Origin: Streptomyces sp. NRRL F-5126
Lineage (GTDB): Bacteria > Actinomycetota > Actinomycetes > Streptomycetales > Streptomycetaceae
Direction: 5' to 3'
Assembly: GCF_000721265.1 (NCBI RefSeq)
Contig: NZ_JOFZ01000004.1
Location: forward strand, 310,001-374,000
Length of the DNA: 64,000 bases
Under the pieces are notes generated by a model. The model was not told where the DNA came from. It did no database searches and worked only from the letters and a program-made list of their open reading frames with translations. Both the position numbers and the translations under genes were made by a program. Each line of letters opens with the position of its first letter. The first letter of the stretch is position 1. Shown here one piece after another: positions 52,093 through 60,333 of this stretch.

Positions 52093-53196
52093 TCAGAGGG
52101 CCGGGGGCCGCGCGGTGAGGGAGCCCGTGGCCCCCGGCAGCAGGGTCGGCGGTACGAGCAGGTGGCCCACCGACTCGGCGAGCAGCCGGGCGGCCGGCCG
52201 GTCGTCGGCTCCGTCAAGACCCGCGGCCGGGGCGCGCAGCGCCTCCGCGGCCGCGACGGCGAGCCTCGTCACCTCGACCGCCAGCGTCCGCACCGGCAGT
52301 TCGATCCTCGGCAGCCTGCTGCTCGACGGATCGTCCGGCAGGGTACCGATCACGACCATCGCCAGGTCCTCGGGCACGCGCAGGCCGGTCGCCGCGTGCA
52401 ACGACGCCAGGATGTGGTGGTGCGCGGACGGGTGCTGCACGACCAGCGCCGTCGGCCGGCGCCCCGCGACCGGACCGCCGCCCCGCCCGTCACCGAACAG
52501 GACCCCCAACCGCGCGGCCATCCGGTCCGGGTCGTCGAGCGCGTGCGCCACCTCGACCGCGCACCCTGCCTCGGCCGCGCCTCGGCGTGCCCCCGCGATC
52601 CCGCGCAGCGCGTAGCTGCGTCCCGCCGACACCTCGCGTTCGGCCGGCGCCAGGTACACCAGCTCACGGTGGCCCGCTGCCGCCAGCGTGCGCACCGTCG
52701 TGGCCGCTGCCTCCGCCCAGTCGAGGTCGGCCCACGGCAGCGCGTCCTCGTCGGCCGGCCTGCCGATCAGCGCGGCGGGGAAGGCCAGTTCGCGCACGAC
52801 GTCGATGCGCGCGTCCTCCATGTCGACCGCCATCAGCACCGCCGCGTCGGCGAGCCCGCTCAGCGCCACCCGGCGCAGCCCCTCGGCCTTGTCCTCGCTG
52901 GTGGTCAGCAGCAGGTCGTAGCCCAGACCGTGCGCGGCGTCGCTGAGTTCGATGGCGAACCTGCCGTCCACCGCATGCCGCCCGCCGGCCGCGCGGGGCA
53001 GCGCCAGCGCGATCACCCGCGTGCGGCTGCTGCGCAGCGTCCTGGCGCTGGCCCGCGGGTGGTAGCCGAGGGCCTCCACGGCCTCGCGCACCTTGCGCCG
53101 CGTCTCCTCCGAGATGGACCGCGAACCGTTGAACACGTAGGAGACGGTGCTCGGAGCGACCCCTGCCCGCTGGGCGACGTCCCTGATGGTGGCCAT
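52093..53196 (-). CDS. LacI family transcriptional regulator
   Basis: The protein has 367 aa from ATG at 53196; frames extend upstream but the LacI start MATIRDVAQRAGVAPSTVSY is unmistakable. HTH 1-55 ends YHPRASARTLRSSRTRV, with the hinge helix. The effector domain shows LGYDLLLTTSEDKAEGLRRV, LAAAGHRELVYLAP and DLAMVVIGTLPDDPSSSRLP. It lies directly upstream of the xyloside operon on the same strand, and the palindrome between them is its likely target. Inducer probably the imported sugar. Confidence 0.93.
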   Translation of the reverse strand: MATIRDVAQRAGVAPSTVSYVFNGSRSISEETRRKVREAVEALGYHPRASARTLRSSRTRVIALALPRAAGGRHAVDGRFAIELSDAAHGLGYDLLLTTSEDKAEGLRRVALSGLADAAVLMAVDMEDARIDVVRELAFPAALIGRPADEDALPWADLDWAEAAATTVRTLAAAGHRELVYLAPAEREVSAGRSYALRGIAGARRGAAEAGCAVEVAHALDDPDRMAARLGVLFGDGRGGGPVAGRRPTALVVQHPSAHHHILASLHAATGLRVPEDLAMVVIGTLPDDPSSSRLPRIELPVRTLAVEVTRLAVAAAEALRAPAAGLDGADDRPAARLLAESVGHLLVPPTLLPGATGSLTARPPAL

Positions 53197-53326
53197 CTTC
53201 TGGCCCTTCGACGACACGATGGGCCATGCTATCGAACGGGCGGGAACGCCGGCGCGCGGGCGATCACGGGGCGCCCCGGACACGCTCGTCACCCACCTGT
53301 CACCCGGCGCGGGTGACAACGGGACC

Positions 53327-53782
53327 TCAGAGGTCGAACTCGTGCGGCGGCAGGCCGAGCGCGTAGCACGCCTCCCGCACCACGGCCTGCTCCGACTTGT
53401 CGAAGTTGCCGTCGGCGCCGCCGATGACGATGCCGATCTGGATCACCGCGCGGGCCTCCGCCGGCTTCTTCTTCGCCTTCGCGATCTCCTGCAGCACCCC
53501 CACCTTGCCGAACGCGAAGTCCGCCTGGAGCTTGCCGACGTTGTCGTCGAAGCGGCTCTGCAGGTCGGCGGCGGGGAAGTTCTGGAGCACGTCATTGGCC
53601 GTGATCAGCGAGGCGACCCGCTGACGCTCAGAAGGGTCGACGGAGCCGTCGGCGGCGGCGACCAGGGCGCACATTGCCATGCTCGCGTCACGGAAGGCAC
53701 CGCTCTTGAGGTCGTTCTTCTTCGCCGTCAGCTGCGTCTGCATCGTCGCGGCGGATTCCTTGAAGCGGTCCCACAGGGCCAT
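53327..53782 (-). CDS. TerB family tellurium-resistance protein
   Basis: The protein has 151 aa, almost all TerB: MALWDRFKESAATMQTQL, FRDASMAMCALVAAADGSVD with the acidic D-G-x-V-D motif, IGIVIGGADGNFDKSEQAVV with the second acidic site, and ending LGLPPHEFDL. It is a small helical cytoplasmic protein of the stress-response Ter system. GAGGAG lies about 11 nt before the ATG. The only TerD gene in the window is at 25.4 kb, so this copy stands alone. Confidence 0.92.
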   Translation of the reverse strand: MALWDRFKESAATMQTQLTAKKNDLKSGAFRDASMAMCALVAAADGSVDPSERQRVASLITANDVLQNFPAADLQSRFDDNVGKLQADFAFGKVGVLQEIAKAKKKPAEARAVIQIGIVIGGADGNFDKSEQAVVREACYALGLPPHEFDL

Positions 53783-53895
53783 GCGGTCATCTCTCCTCGT
53801 AGATCAGGTCGTGCCTGCAGGGTCAACGCCCGGCAGGCACGGAAGGTGCCCGGCCCGAAGCCGCCCTTCGGGTGAACCTCGCACAGGGCCCCGGC

Positions 53896-54807
53896 TCAGG
53901 CAACCGCCGCCCCCTGCCACAGCAGCAGGGCCACGTCGACGGCCGCCACCAGGACGGCGGTAAGGAACGGCAGCCGCGGCCACCGGCGCCCGGCCGCGGC
54001 GCCTGCGGCGGCCGCGGCCACCGCCGCGCCCACCGCAGGCCCGGCCGCCCAGGCCGGCCTGCCGAGCGCGAGCAGCACCGTCGCGGCCACCAGCGGCACC
54101 GGGAGCAGCGCCCGCACGGCGCCCTGCCCGAGCCGCTGCGGCACGCCGCGAACCCCCGCCGCCAGGTCGTCCTCGATGTCCGGCACCACGTTGCCGAGAT
54201 GCGCGCCCACCCCGAGCAGCGCGGCGGCGCACACGACCCGCCAGGCGGGTGCGGGCGAGCCGGGCAGCCCGAGCGCCACGAACGCGGGCAGCGACGCGAA
54301 CCCCACCGCGTACGGCAGCGGCGAGAGCACCGTCGACTTCAGGCCCGCGTTGTACGCCCAGGCGCCGCCGACCCCCGCGAGGTGCACCGCCCCCGCGAGC
54401 GGCCCGTACGCCAGCGACAGCGGGACGCACAGCGCCAGCGCGGCCAGTGCCGCCGCCCGCACCCCCGCCGACGTCACCGCGCCGCCGGCCACCGGCTTGT
54501 CGCGGCGCCCCGCCGCCACGTCACGCGCCGCGTCGATCGCGTCGTTGCTCCAGCCGACCGACAACTGCCCCGCGAGCACCGCCGCCGTGACGAGCAGGCA
54601 GCCCGTCGCCGTCTGCCCCGAAGCCACGGCGACCCCGGCGACCAGCGCCGTCACCGCGACCGTCGGCCCCGGATGGCAGGCACCGAGCAGCGCGGCCGCC
54701 CGGCGTGCGATGCGCGGGACACCCCGGGTGCCGGGGGCGCCCGGCCCGGCCCGCCCGGCGGGCGAGGGATGCTGTGCGGTCGTCATCGGCCGCTCGGTGG
54801 CGTCCAT
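53896..54807 (-). CDS. UbiA family prenyltransferase of a phenolic-lipid cluster
   Basis: The protein has 303 aa from ATG at 54807. Eight or nine membrane helices. The two magnesium-binding acidic motifs are present: NDxxDxxxD (N88-D96, SNDAIDAARD) and D210-D214 (VVPDIEDDLA). Such enzymes join an isoprenyl chain to an aromatic or hydroquinone acceptor in the membrane. The divergent type III PKS operon 163 bp away suggests the acceptor is the alkylresorcinol or hydroquinone made by it, as recalled for the agq cluster of Actinoplanes missouriensis. A TACGAT box ends 6 nt upstream, so the transcript is probably leaderless; an ATG at 54786 is also in frame. Confidence 0.87.
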   Translation of the reverse strand: MDATERPMTTAQHPSPAGRAGPGAPGTRGVPRIARRAAALLGACHPGPTVAVTALVAGVAVASGQTATGCLLVTAAVLAGQLSVGWSNDAIDAARDVAAGRRDKPVAGGAVTSAGVRAAALAALALCVPLSLAYGPLAGAVHLAGVGGAWAYNAGLKSTVLSPLPYAVGFASLPAFVALGLPGSPAPAWRVVCAAALLGVGAHLGNVVPDIEDDLAAGVRGVPQRLGQGAVRALLPVPLVAATVLLALGRPAWAAGPAVGAAVAAAAAGAAAGRRWPRLPFLTAVLVAAVDVALLLWQGAAVA

Positions 54808-54813
54808 CCGGCC

Positions 54814-54819
54814 ATCGTA
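54814..54819 (-). promoter_or_regulatory. -10 box of the UbiA gene
   Basis: TACGAT on the minus strand ends 6 nt before the ATG at 54807; leaderless mRNA is likely. Confidence 0.45.
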
Positions 54820-54845
54820 GGCAGCGGGCCGGCCGATGGGCCCGC

Positions 54846-54952
54846 ATGTCACGCCGCGCCGCGGGAAGAGGGAACGTCATACTTCCGTCAGGGGCCGTAC
54901 CGGCGATCTGGCGTGTGACCGCACGCCGTGCGGGCAGTGATGTCACGTTCCC
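54846..54952. promoter_or_regulatory. Repeats in the divergent region of the phenolic-lipid cluster
   Basis: ATGTCACG occurs at 54846-54853 and 54940-54947. An inverted repeat GGGAACGT (54870-54877) / ACGTTCCC (54945-54952) brackets the middle. These may be sites for a regulator acting on both UbiA and PKS promoters; no regulator gene is adjacent. Confidence 0.35.
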
Positions 54953-54970
54953 GACCTGATCGGACACCGG

Positions 54971-56023
54971 ATGACACGCATCGGAGCCGTCCACGGGGTG
55001 CTTGCCGAGCACCGGTACGCCCAACGCGAGATCACCGACATGGTGGCACGTACCTGCCTGCCGCCGGGCGGGGACCGGCGGCTGCTCGACCGCCTGCACG
55101 GCAGCGCGCGCGTCGAGCGGCGGGCGATGGCCCTGCCACTCGAACGGTACGTGTCACTCAGCGGCTTCGGCGAGACCAACGACGCGTTCATCGAGACCGC
55201 CGTACCTCTCGGCGCCGAGGCGGTCACGGGCGCGCTCCGGCAGGCCGGGCTCTCGCCGCGCGACGTCGACCTGCTGATGTTCACCTCGGTCACCGGGATC
55301 GCCGCACCGTCCGTGGACGCGCGCCTCGTCGGCCGGCTCGGCCTGCGCCCCGACGTCAAGCGCGTACCGGTGTTCGGGCTCGGCTGCGTGGCGGGCGCCG
55401 CCGGCATCGCACGCCTGCACGACTACCTCGCGGGACGGCCCGACGACGTCGCCGTGCTGCTCTCCGTCGAACTGTGCACCCTCACGTTCCAGCGCGACGA
55501 CCCGTCCGTGGCGAACCTCGTCGCCACCGGCCTCTTCGGGGACGGCGCGGCCGCCGTCGTCGCCTGCGGGGCACGGCGGGCGGGCGCGGGGCCCACCGTC
55601 GTCGCCACACGCAGCCGCATGTACCCGGACACCGAGGCCGTGATGGGCTGGGACATCACCGGCTCCGGGTTCAAGGTGGTACTCGACGCGAGCGTCCCCG
55701 ACCTCGTGCGCAAGAACCTCGCCGCGGATGTCGACGGCTTCCTCGCCGACCACGGCCTGCGGCGCGAGGACATCACCGCGTGGGTGTGCCACCCGGGCGG
55801 CCCCAAGGTACTCGAAGCCGTCGAGGAAGCACTCCGACTGCCGGATGACGCACTGGAGATGACGTGGCGCTCGCTCGCGGCGGAAGGCAACCTCTCTTCC
55901 TCGTCCGTCCTGCACGTCCTGCGCGACACGCTGGCGGAGCGGCCCCCGCCGCCCGGCACCCCCGGTCTGCTGCTCGCGATGGGACCCGGCTTCTGCGCCG
56001 AACTCGTGCTGCTGCGCTGGTGA
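54971..56023 (+). CDS. Type III polyketide synthase (alkylresorcinol synthase-like)
   Basis: The protein has 350 aa. Catalytic triad C139 (PVFGLGCVAGAAG), H274 (AWVCHPGGPK) and N307 (AEGNLSSSSVL). The CHS-like body has GFGETNDAFIE, LMFTSVTGIAAPSVDARL and VMGWDITGSGFKVVLDASVP. It condenses an acyl-CoA starter with malonyl-CoA units. With the downstream ICMT-like methyltransferase and FAD enzyme the set equals srsABC of Streptomyces griseus (phenolic lipid operon), which makes alkylresorcinols from long acyl starters. The active-site loop alone does not prove the product. 31 bp separate it from the next gene. Confidence 0.92.
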   Translation: MTRIGAVHGVLAEHRYAQREITDMVARTCLPPGGDRRLLDRLHGSARVERRAMALPLERYVSLSGFGETNDAFIETAVPLGAEAVTGALRQAGLSPRDVDLLMFTSVTGIAAPSVDARLVGRLGLRPDVKRVPVFGLGCVAGAAGIARLHDYLAGRPDDVAVLLSVELCTLTFQRDDPSVANLVATGLFGDGAAAVVACGARRAGAGPTVVATRSRMYPDTEAVMGWDITGSGFKVVLDASVPDLVRKNLAADVDGFLADHGLRREDITAWVCHPGGPKVLEAVEEALRLPDDALEMTWRSLAAEGNLSSSSVLHVLRDTLAERPPPPGTPGLLLAMGPGFCAELVLLRW

Positions 56024-56054
56024 CAGGCGTGGTGGAGCACCCAGGGGGGCGACG

Positions 56055-56579
56055 ATGATCTGGTACACCGTCCTGGTCGCGGCCGTCGGCATCGAGCGCG
56101 TCGCCGAACTCGCCGTGGCCAGGAGGAACATGCGCTGGAGCCTCGCGCGCGGCGCCGTCGAGCGCGGCCGCGGCCACTACCCCGCCATGGTGGCGCTGCA
56201 CACCGGCCTGCTGCTCGGCTGCCTCGCCGAGGTGTGGAGCGCGCACCGCCCGTTCCTGCCGGCCCTCGGCATCCCGATGCTCGCGGTCACCGTGCTCGCC
56301 CAGGGGCTGCGCTGGTGGTGCATCAGGACGCTCGGGCCGCGCTGGAACACCAAGGTGCTCGTCGTGCCCGGGCTGCCGCTGGTCGACGCGGGCCCCTACC
56401 GGCTGCACGGCCTCAGGCACCCCAACTACGTGGCGGTCGTGGCCGAGGGCGCCGCCCTGCCCCTCGTGCACACCGCGTGGATCACGGCTCTCGTGTTCAC
56501 GGTGCTCAACGCCTGGCTGCTGGCCGTGCGCATACGGTGCGAGAACCAGGCGCTGGCCCTGGCGGGCGCCGCCACGTGA
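56055..56579 (+). CDS. ICMT-like membrane methyltransferase (SrsB-type)
   Basis: The protein has 174 aa. Four to five helices; the isoprenylcysteine carboxyl methyltransferase motif is YRLHGLRHPNYVAVVAEGAA near residue 118, followed by the acidic tail helix (VRIRCENQALAL). In srs-type clusters this kind of enzyme O-methylates the resorcinol ring. Its TGA overlaps the GTG of the next gene (GTGA), so the two are translationally coupled. Confidence 0.88.
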   Translation: MIWYTVLVAAVGIERVAELAVARRNMRWSLARGAVERGRGHYPAMVALHTGLLLGCLAEVWSAHRPFLPALGIPMLAVTVLAQGLRWWCIRTLGPRWNTKVLVVPGLPLVDAGPYRLHGLRHPNYVAVVAEGAALPLVHTAWITALVFTVLNAWLLAVRIRCENQALALAGAAT

Positions 56580-57598
56580 TCGACGTGCTGGTGGCCGGCG
56601 GTGGCCCCGCCGGGCTCGCCGCCGCGCTGCACGCGACCGCAGCGGGCCTGGAGACCGTCGTGCTCGAACCCCGCAGCGGCGCCGTCGACAAGGCCTGCGG
56701 CGAGGGCGTGATGCCGAGCGGCGTCCGGGCGCTCGCCGATCTGGGCGTCGAACTGCCCGCGGGCCACCCGCTGCGCGGCATCCGCTACGTGCGCGGCCGG
56801 CACAGCGCACAGGCCCTGTTCGCCCCCGGCCGGGGGCGCGGCATCCGGCGCACCGAACTGCACGCCGCGCTGCTGCGGCGGGCGGCGGAGGCCGGCGTCA
56901 CACTCGTGCGGGGACGGGCCGAAGGCGTCGTGCAGGACACGGACTCGGTGGTGGCAGGCGGCATCAGAGCGCGCTGGCTCATCGCCGCCGACGGACTGCA
57001 CTCGCCGCTGCGCCGCGCCCTCGGGCTCGACCTCGCACCGCCCCCGCGCGCGCCGCGCCGCTACGGTCAGCGCCGCCACTACCGGATGCCTCCCTGGACG
57101 GACTTCGTGGAGGTGCACTGGTCGCGCGGAGGCGAGGCCTACGTGACGCCCGTCGCCGGCGACCTCGTCGGCGTCGCCGTGCTCAGCGCACGGCGGTGCG
57201 GCTACGACGACCACCTCGCGGCCTTCCCGCGGCTGCGCGCCAGGCTCGCCGCCGAGCCCGCGACAGCGGTGCGCGGCGCCGGCCCCCTCAGGCAGCGCGC
57301 CCGCGCACGGGTCGCGGGCCGCGTCCTGCTGGTCGGCGACGCGGCCGGGTACGTGGACGCCCTGACGGGCGAGGGCATCGCGCTCGGCCTCGCCTCGGCG
57401 CGCGCCGCGGTCGCGTGCGTACGGGCGGGGCGGCCCGAGGCGTACGAACGGCAGTGGCACGCCCTGACCCGCCGCCACCGCGCGCTCACCGCCGCACTCG
57501 TGGAGGTGACCGCGCACCCGGCGGCCGCACACGCGCTCGTCCCTGCCGCCGCCGCGCTGCCGGCCGTCTTCACGGCGGCGGTGCGTGCGCTGCAGTGA
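56576..57598 (+). CDS. FAD-dependent monooxygenase/oxidoreductase (SrsC-type)
   Basis: The protein has 340 aa from GTG overlapping the previous stop. FAD motifs: VLVAGGGPAGLAAALHATAA then VVLEPRSGAVDKACGEGVMP, and GRVLLVGDAAGYVDALTGEG. The group lies near geranylgeranyl-reductase/hydroxylase flavoproteins (the KACGEG motif is shared with that group). In the srs operon the third gene hydroxylates the resorcinol ring to give a hydroquinone/quinone. Here it could do that, or reduce the prenyl chain; the agq product has a dihydrogeranyl chain, so both are open. Confidence 0.87.
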   Translation: MIDVLVAGGGPAGLAAALHATAAGLETVVLEPRSGAVDKACGEGVMPSGVRALADLGVELPAGHPLRGIRYVRGRHSAQALFAPGRGRGIRRTELHAALLRRAAEAGVTLVRGRAEGVVQDTDSVVAGGIRARWLIAADGLHSPLRRALGLDLAPPPRAPRRYGQRRHYRMPPWTDFVEVHWSRGGEAYVTPVAGDLVGVAVLSARRCGYDDHLAAFPRLRARLAAEPATAVRGAGPLRQRARARVAGRVLLVGDAAGYVDALTGEGIALGLASARAAVACVRAGRPEAYERQWHALTRRHRALTAALVEVTAHPAAAHALVPAAAALPAVFTAAVRALQ

Positions 57599-57905
57599 GC
57601 ACGCCCAGCCCGGCGGCCGCACCGGCCGTGCGCGTGCGCCGGTGCCCGCGTGTGCGTCACGACGCGTGCGGCGCGTGCGCCGAGGCCGCGCCATCGGTGC
57701 CGGTCGGGCGGCCGTCGCCGCACGCCCGCGGGGCCGGTGAAGTACGCCGTCCGGCGCTCGGCCCAGTGGCCGGGGGTGTGTGCGCCACGACGCGCGCGGC
57801 GCGTCCCGCGGCGGTGCCGGCAGGCGCCCGTTGCCCCACGCCCCCGGGGCCGGCGAAGGACGCGGCCCCCGGCCGCGCCCACCCGGCGCCTCGCGCCACG
57901 GGGCG
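57599..57905. other. 307-bp gap after the phenolic-lipid operon
   Basis: No gene is apparent. Most of the gap is an imperfect direct repeat (57650-57747 and 57778-57862, see the repeat entry), very rich in G and C. No obvious promoter. Confidence 0.5.
57650..57862. repeat. Imperfect direct repeat of about 90 bp, period 128
   Basis: Copy A starts GTGTGCGTCACGACGCGTGC (57650) and copy B GTGTGCGCCACGACGCGCGC (57778). Both continue GGCGCGT, then diverge with indels, and meet again at CACGCCCGCGGGGCCGGTGAA (57721-57741) and CACGCCCCCGGGGCCGGCGA (57837-57856). No gene covers them. Confidence 0.8.
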
Positions 57906-59156
57906 TCAGGCCTCGTCGTCGTCCGGGCGCGAGGACGTCGCTGCTGCCGTCGGGCTGTGCGGCAGGACGTGCGCGACGTAGTCCGCCACCGCCGCATCGA
58001 GGCCGACGTCCTCGCCCGCCTGCTCCGAGAGGTACCAGCGGTGCTCAAGCACCTCGTGGTAGATCTGCGCCGTGTCCGTATCGCCGCGCAGTTCGCGCGG
58101 CACCGCGCGCACCGTCGGACGGAAGACGTCCCGCACCCAGCGGTGCGCCAGCACCTCGGGGCGCGCGCCCAGCGGGTCGCCCGGCGCGTAGTCGTCCTGC
58201 GTCGCCATCCACGACTCCAGATCGCCCAGCAGCCTGCGCGCCTGGTTCTCCTCCGCGTCGAGCCCCGTCAGCCTGAGCAGCTGGCGCTGGTGGTGCCCGG
58301 CGTCGACCACCTTCGGCAGGAAGCGGACGGTGTCCCCCTGCGGCGAGCTCTCGATGCGCATCTCCGCCACGTCGAAGCCGAGGTCGTTGAGGTTGCGCAC
58401 CCGGCGGTCGATGTAGTGGCGCTTGTCGAGCGGGTAGACCGACTCGCGCGTGAGCTCGTGCCACAGCTCCTCGTAGCGCCCCACGATCGCCGCGCCGAAC
58501 GGCACCGGGTCGATCGACGGGTGCAGCGCGCCCGACGCCTCGAGGTCCATCAGCTCGCCCGCGATGTTCACCCGGGCCAGCTCGATGTCGTACTCACGCT
58601 GGCCGCGGCTGAGGTCGTCATGGAGCTCGCCGGTCTCCGCGTCCACCAGGTACGCCGCGTAGGCGCCCGCGTCGCGGCGGAACAGCGCGTTCGACAGCGA
58701 GCAGTCGCCCCAGGCGAACCCCGCGAGGTGCAGCCGCACCAGCAGCACGGCGAGCGCGTCCATCAGCCGCTTGACCGTGGAGGGACGCATCGTCGACTCG
58801 AACATCGAGCGGTACGGAAGCGAGCCCTTCAGATGGCGGGTGACCAGCGCCGACTCGATGTCCTCGCCGTCCGCCGCGGTACGGCCCGTGACCACGGCGA
58901 GGGCCTCGACGGCCGGTATGCCCAGCCGGTGCAGGTCCCGCAGCAGCCCGAACTCCCGCACGGCGGCACGCTCGGTGATCTCCTTGACGGCCACGACCTC
59001 GGGCCCCGCCGAGGCGAACCGCACGACGTGGCGCGAGATGCCGCGGGGGAGCGGCACCAGGCACTTCTCCGGCCACTGTTCGAGCAGCGTGTTCCACGGC
59101 AGGTCGAGCAGCCGGGCAGGGTGCTCCGGATTGGTCGCGCTGATCTGCAGCGCCAT
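57906..59156 (-). CDS. DUF4032 (lipopolysaccharide kinase-like) protein
   Basis: The protein has 416 aa from ATG at 59156, GGGAGG 4-9 nt upstream. Kinase-like fold: VVAVKEITERAAVREFGLLR (Lys and Glu), AGFAWGDCSLSNALFRRDAG (catalytic loop D and N), YLVDAETGELHDDLS (metal-binding D/E). The C-terminal part (about 225-390) is DUF4032: YEELWHELTRESVYPLDKRH, NDLGFDVAEMRIESSPQGDT and QIYHEVLEHRWYLSEQAGED. Universal in actinobacteria; a small-molecule or protein kinase role is assumed but unproven. It has no obvious partner here. Confidence 0.88.
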   Translation of the reverse strand: MALQISATNPEHPARLLDLPWNTLLEQWPEKCLVPLPRGISRHVVRFASAGPEVVAVKEITERAAVREFGLLRDLHRLGIPAVEALAVVTGRTAADGEDIESALVTRHLKGSLPYRSMFESTMRPSTVKRLMDALAVLLVRLHLAGFAWGDCSLSNALFRRDAGAYAAYLVDAETGELHDDLSRGQREYDIELARVNIAGELMDLEASGALHPSIDPVPFGAAIVGRYEELWHELTRESVYPLDKRHYIDRRVRNLNDLGFDVAEMRIESSPQGDTVRFLPKVVDAGHHQRQLLRLTGLDAEENQARRLLGDLESWMATQDDYAPGDPLGARPEVLAHRWVRDVFRPTVRAVPRELRGDTDTAQIYHEVLEHRWYLSEQAGEDVGLDAAVADYVAHVLPHSPTAAATSSRPDDDEA

Positions 59157-59376
59157 CGCGCCTCCCGCGGGTCGTCCTGGCGGAATCGGGTGGGGTCGCG
59201 GGACGCCGGTGTCCCACCCACAGTGTGCCCGGTCCGTGCGCGGCGACTGCCCGCAGGGCCCGTGGCGGGAGGGCCGCGAAAAGATCTGCGTGAGGGCAGG
59301 CATGGGGCACCCGCGAGGGGGCAAACGGACCATCGACCCGGGCCCGCGGCCATCCCCCCGGCCGCCGGAGCCCGTA

Positions 59377-59410
59377 GGCCCCACCGGGCCTCCCCCCGGC
59401 CGGTGGGGCC
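59377..59410 (-). terminator. Terminator after the GH75 gene
   Basis: GGCCCCACCGG (59377-59387) and CCGGTGGGGCC (59400-59410) form a perfect 11-bp stem with a 12-nt loop, 20 bp past the stop codon. Confidence 0.6.
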
Positions 59411-59429
59411 AACTCACGTACGACGGCGG

Positions 59430-60263
59430 TTACTTCTTGCTCGCGACGAAACGCCGCGCCAGCCGGTCGCCTGCACTTACCGCCGCCGCATGGCTCTCCA
59501 CGGGCCGCGCCTTCGTGTCCTTGAAGAAGATGTACGTCACGTCCTTCGGCGCCCCGCCGCCCGCCGGGTCGGCCGGGATGCCCAGCGCCTGAGCGGTCGC
59601 GTACGACGCCTCTCCGATGAGCCCGGCCGGGCCGGTGTCGCCGACCACCGCGTACTCCACCCGCCCGCGGTAGACGACGGCGGCCAGACCGCCTCCCCGG
59701 ATGCCCGAACTCCGGTAGTCCCACGTGTCGCCCGGGTCCGGGACCACCAGGTACGGCAGCTTCGCCGCGTCCAGCGGGGCGCCGTCCGACCGGGTGAAGG
59801 CCGTCATGTCCTGGAAGGACCCGTCGGTGTCCTCGTTGCAGCGCCTGGTGACCTTGCCGTCGCAGTCGATGTCCATGTCGGCCTTCCAGTACACCGCCCC
59901 CGCGGTCGCGCACACCGGAACGGTCGGCTCGTCATCGCTGTCGTCCATCCGGTAGCGCCCGTCGGACACCTCGTCGCACTGCGCGGTGCGCGCCAGCAGC
60001 CGCGCCGCGCTCACGGTGCCCTCGCCGGGGGACGCCGCGGTGGCGCCCGCGGCCCCGGGCGGGCCCTGCGCGGGCGCGGCCGCCCGCGCAGGCGCGTCCG
60101 GCCAGGCCGGCTCGCCCGGGAGGGCGCCGTCCCGCTCGGGCGCCGCGCCGGGGCCGGTGCCCGCGACGGCCAGCGCGACATCGGTCAGGGACGCGTGGGG
60201 GACCACGGACGCCGCGGCGAGCAGCGTGCCTGCCGCGGCGACGACATGCGTGCGATAGCGCAC
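59430..60263 (-). CDS. GH75 chitosanase (fungal-type), secreted
   Basis: The protein has 277 aa from GTG at 60263. Signal peptide (about 1-25), Ala/Pro/Gly linker (30-85), then the GH75 domain: AVYWKADMDIDCDGKVTRRC with the acidic cluster, DGSFQDMTAF, YLVVPDPGDTWDYR and EYAVVGDTGPAGLIGEAS, which holds the conserved Asp (209) and Glu (218). It hydrolyses chitosan outside the cell. GH75 is best known in fungi and is scattered in Streptomyces. Stop codon TAA. It has no DasR-type site upstream, unlike the two chitin genes. Confidence 0.87.
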   Translation of the reverse strand: MRYRTHVVAAAGTLLAAASVVPHASLTDVALAVAGTGPGAAPERDGALPGEPAWPDAPARAAAPAQGPPGAAGATAASPGEGTVSAARLLARTAQCDEVSDGRYRMDDSDDEPTVPVCATAGAVYWKADMDIDCDGKVTRRCNEDTDGSFQDMTAFTRSDGAPLDAAKLPYLVVPDPGDTWDYRSSGIRGGGLAAVVYRGRVEYAVVGDTGPAGLIGEASYATAQALGIPADPAGGGAPKDVTYIFFKDTKARPVESHAAAVSAGDRLARRFVASKK

Positions 60264-60333
60264 CGGGAGAGGCCTTTCGTCAGGGCGGTACGGACATGGC
60301 GTGCGCGCGGTGCTCCGCTCGTGCGGGCGCGGC

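Noticed and set aside
59934..60260. Ala/Pro-rich N-terminal half of the GH75 protein as a separate domain
   Set aside because: The stretch is low-complexity and follows a signal peptide; it is a linker and not a fold I can name.
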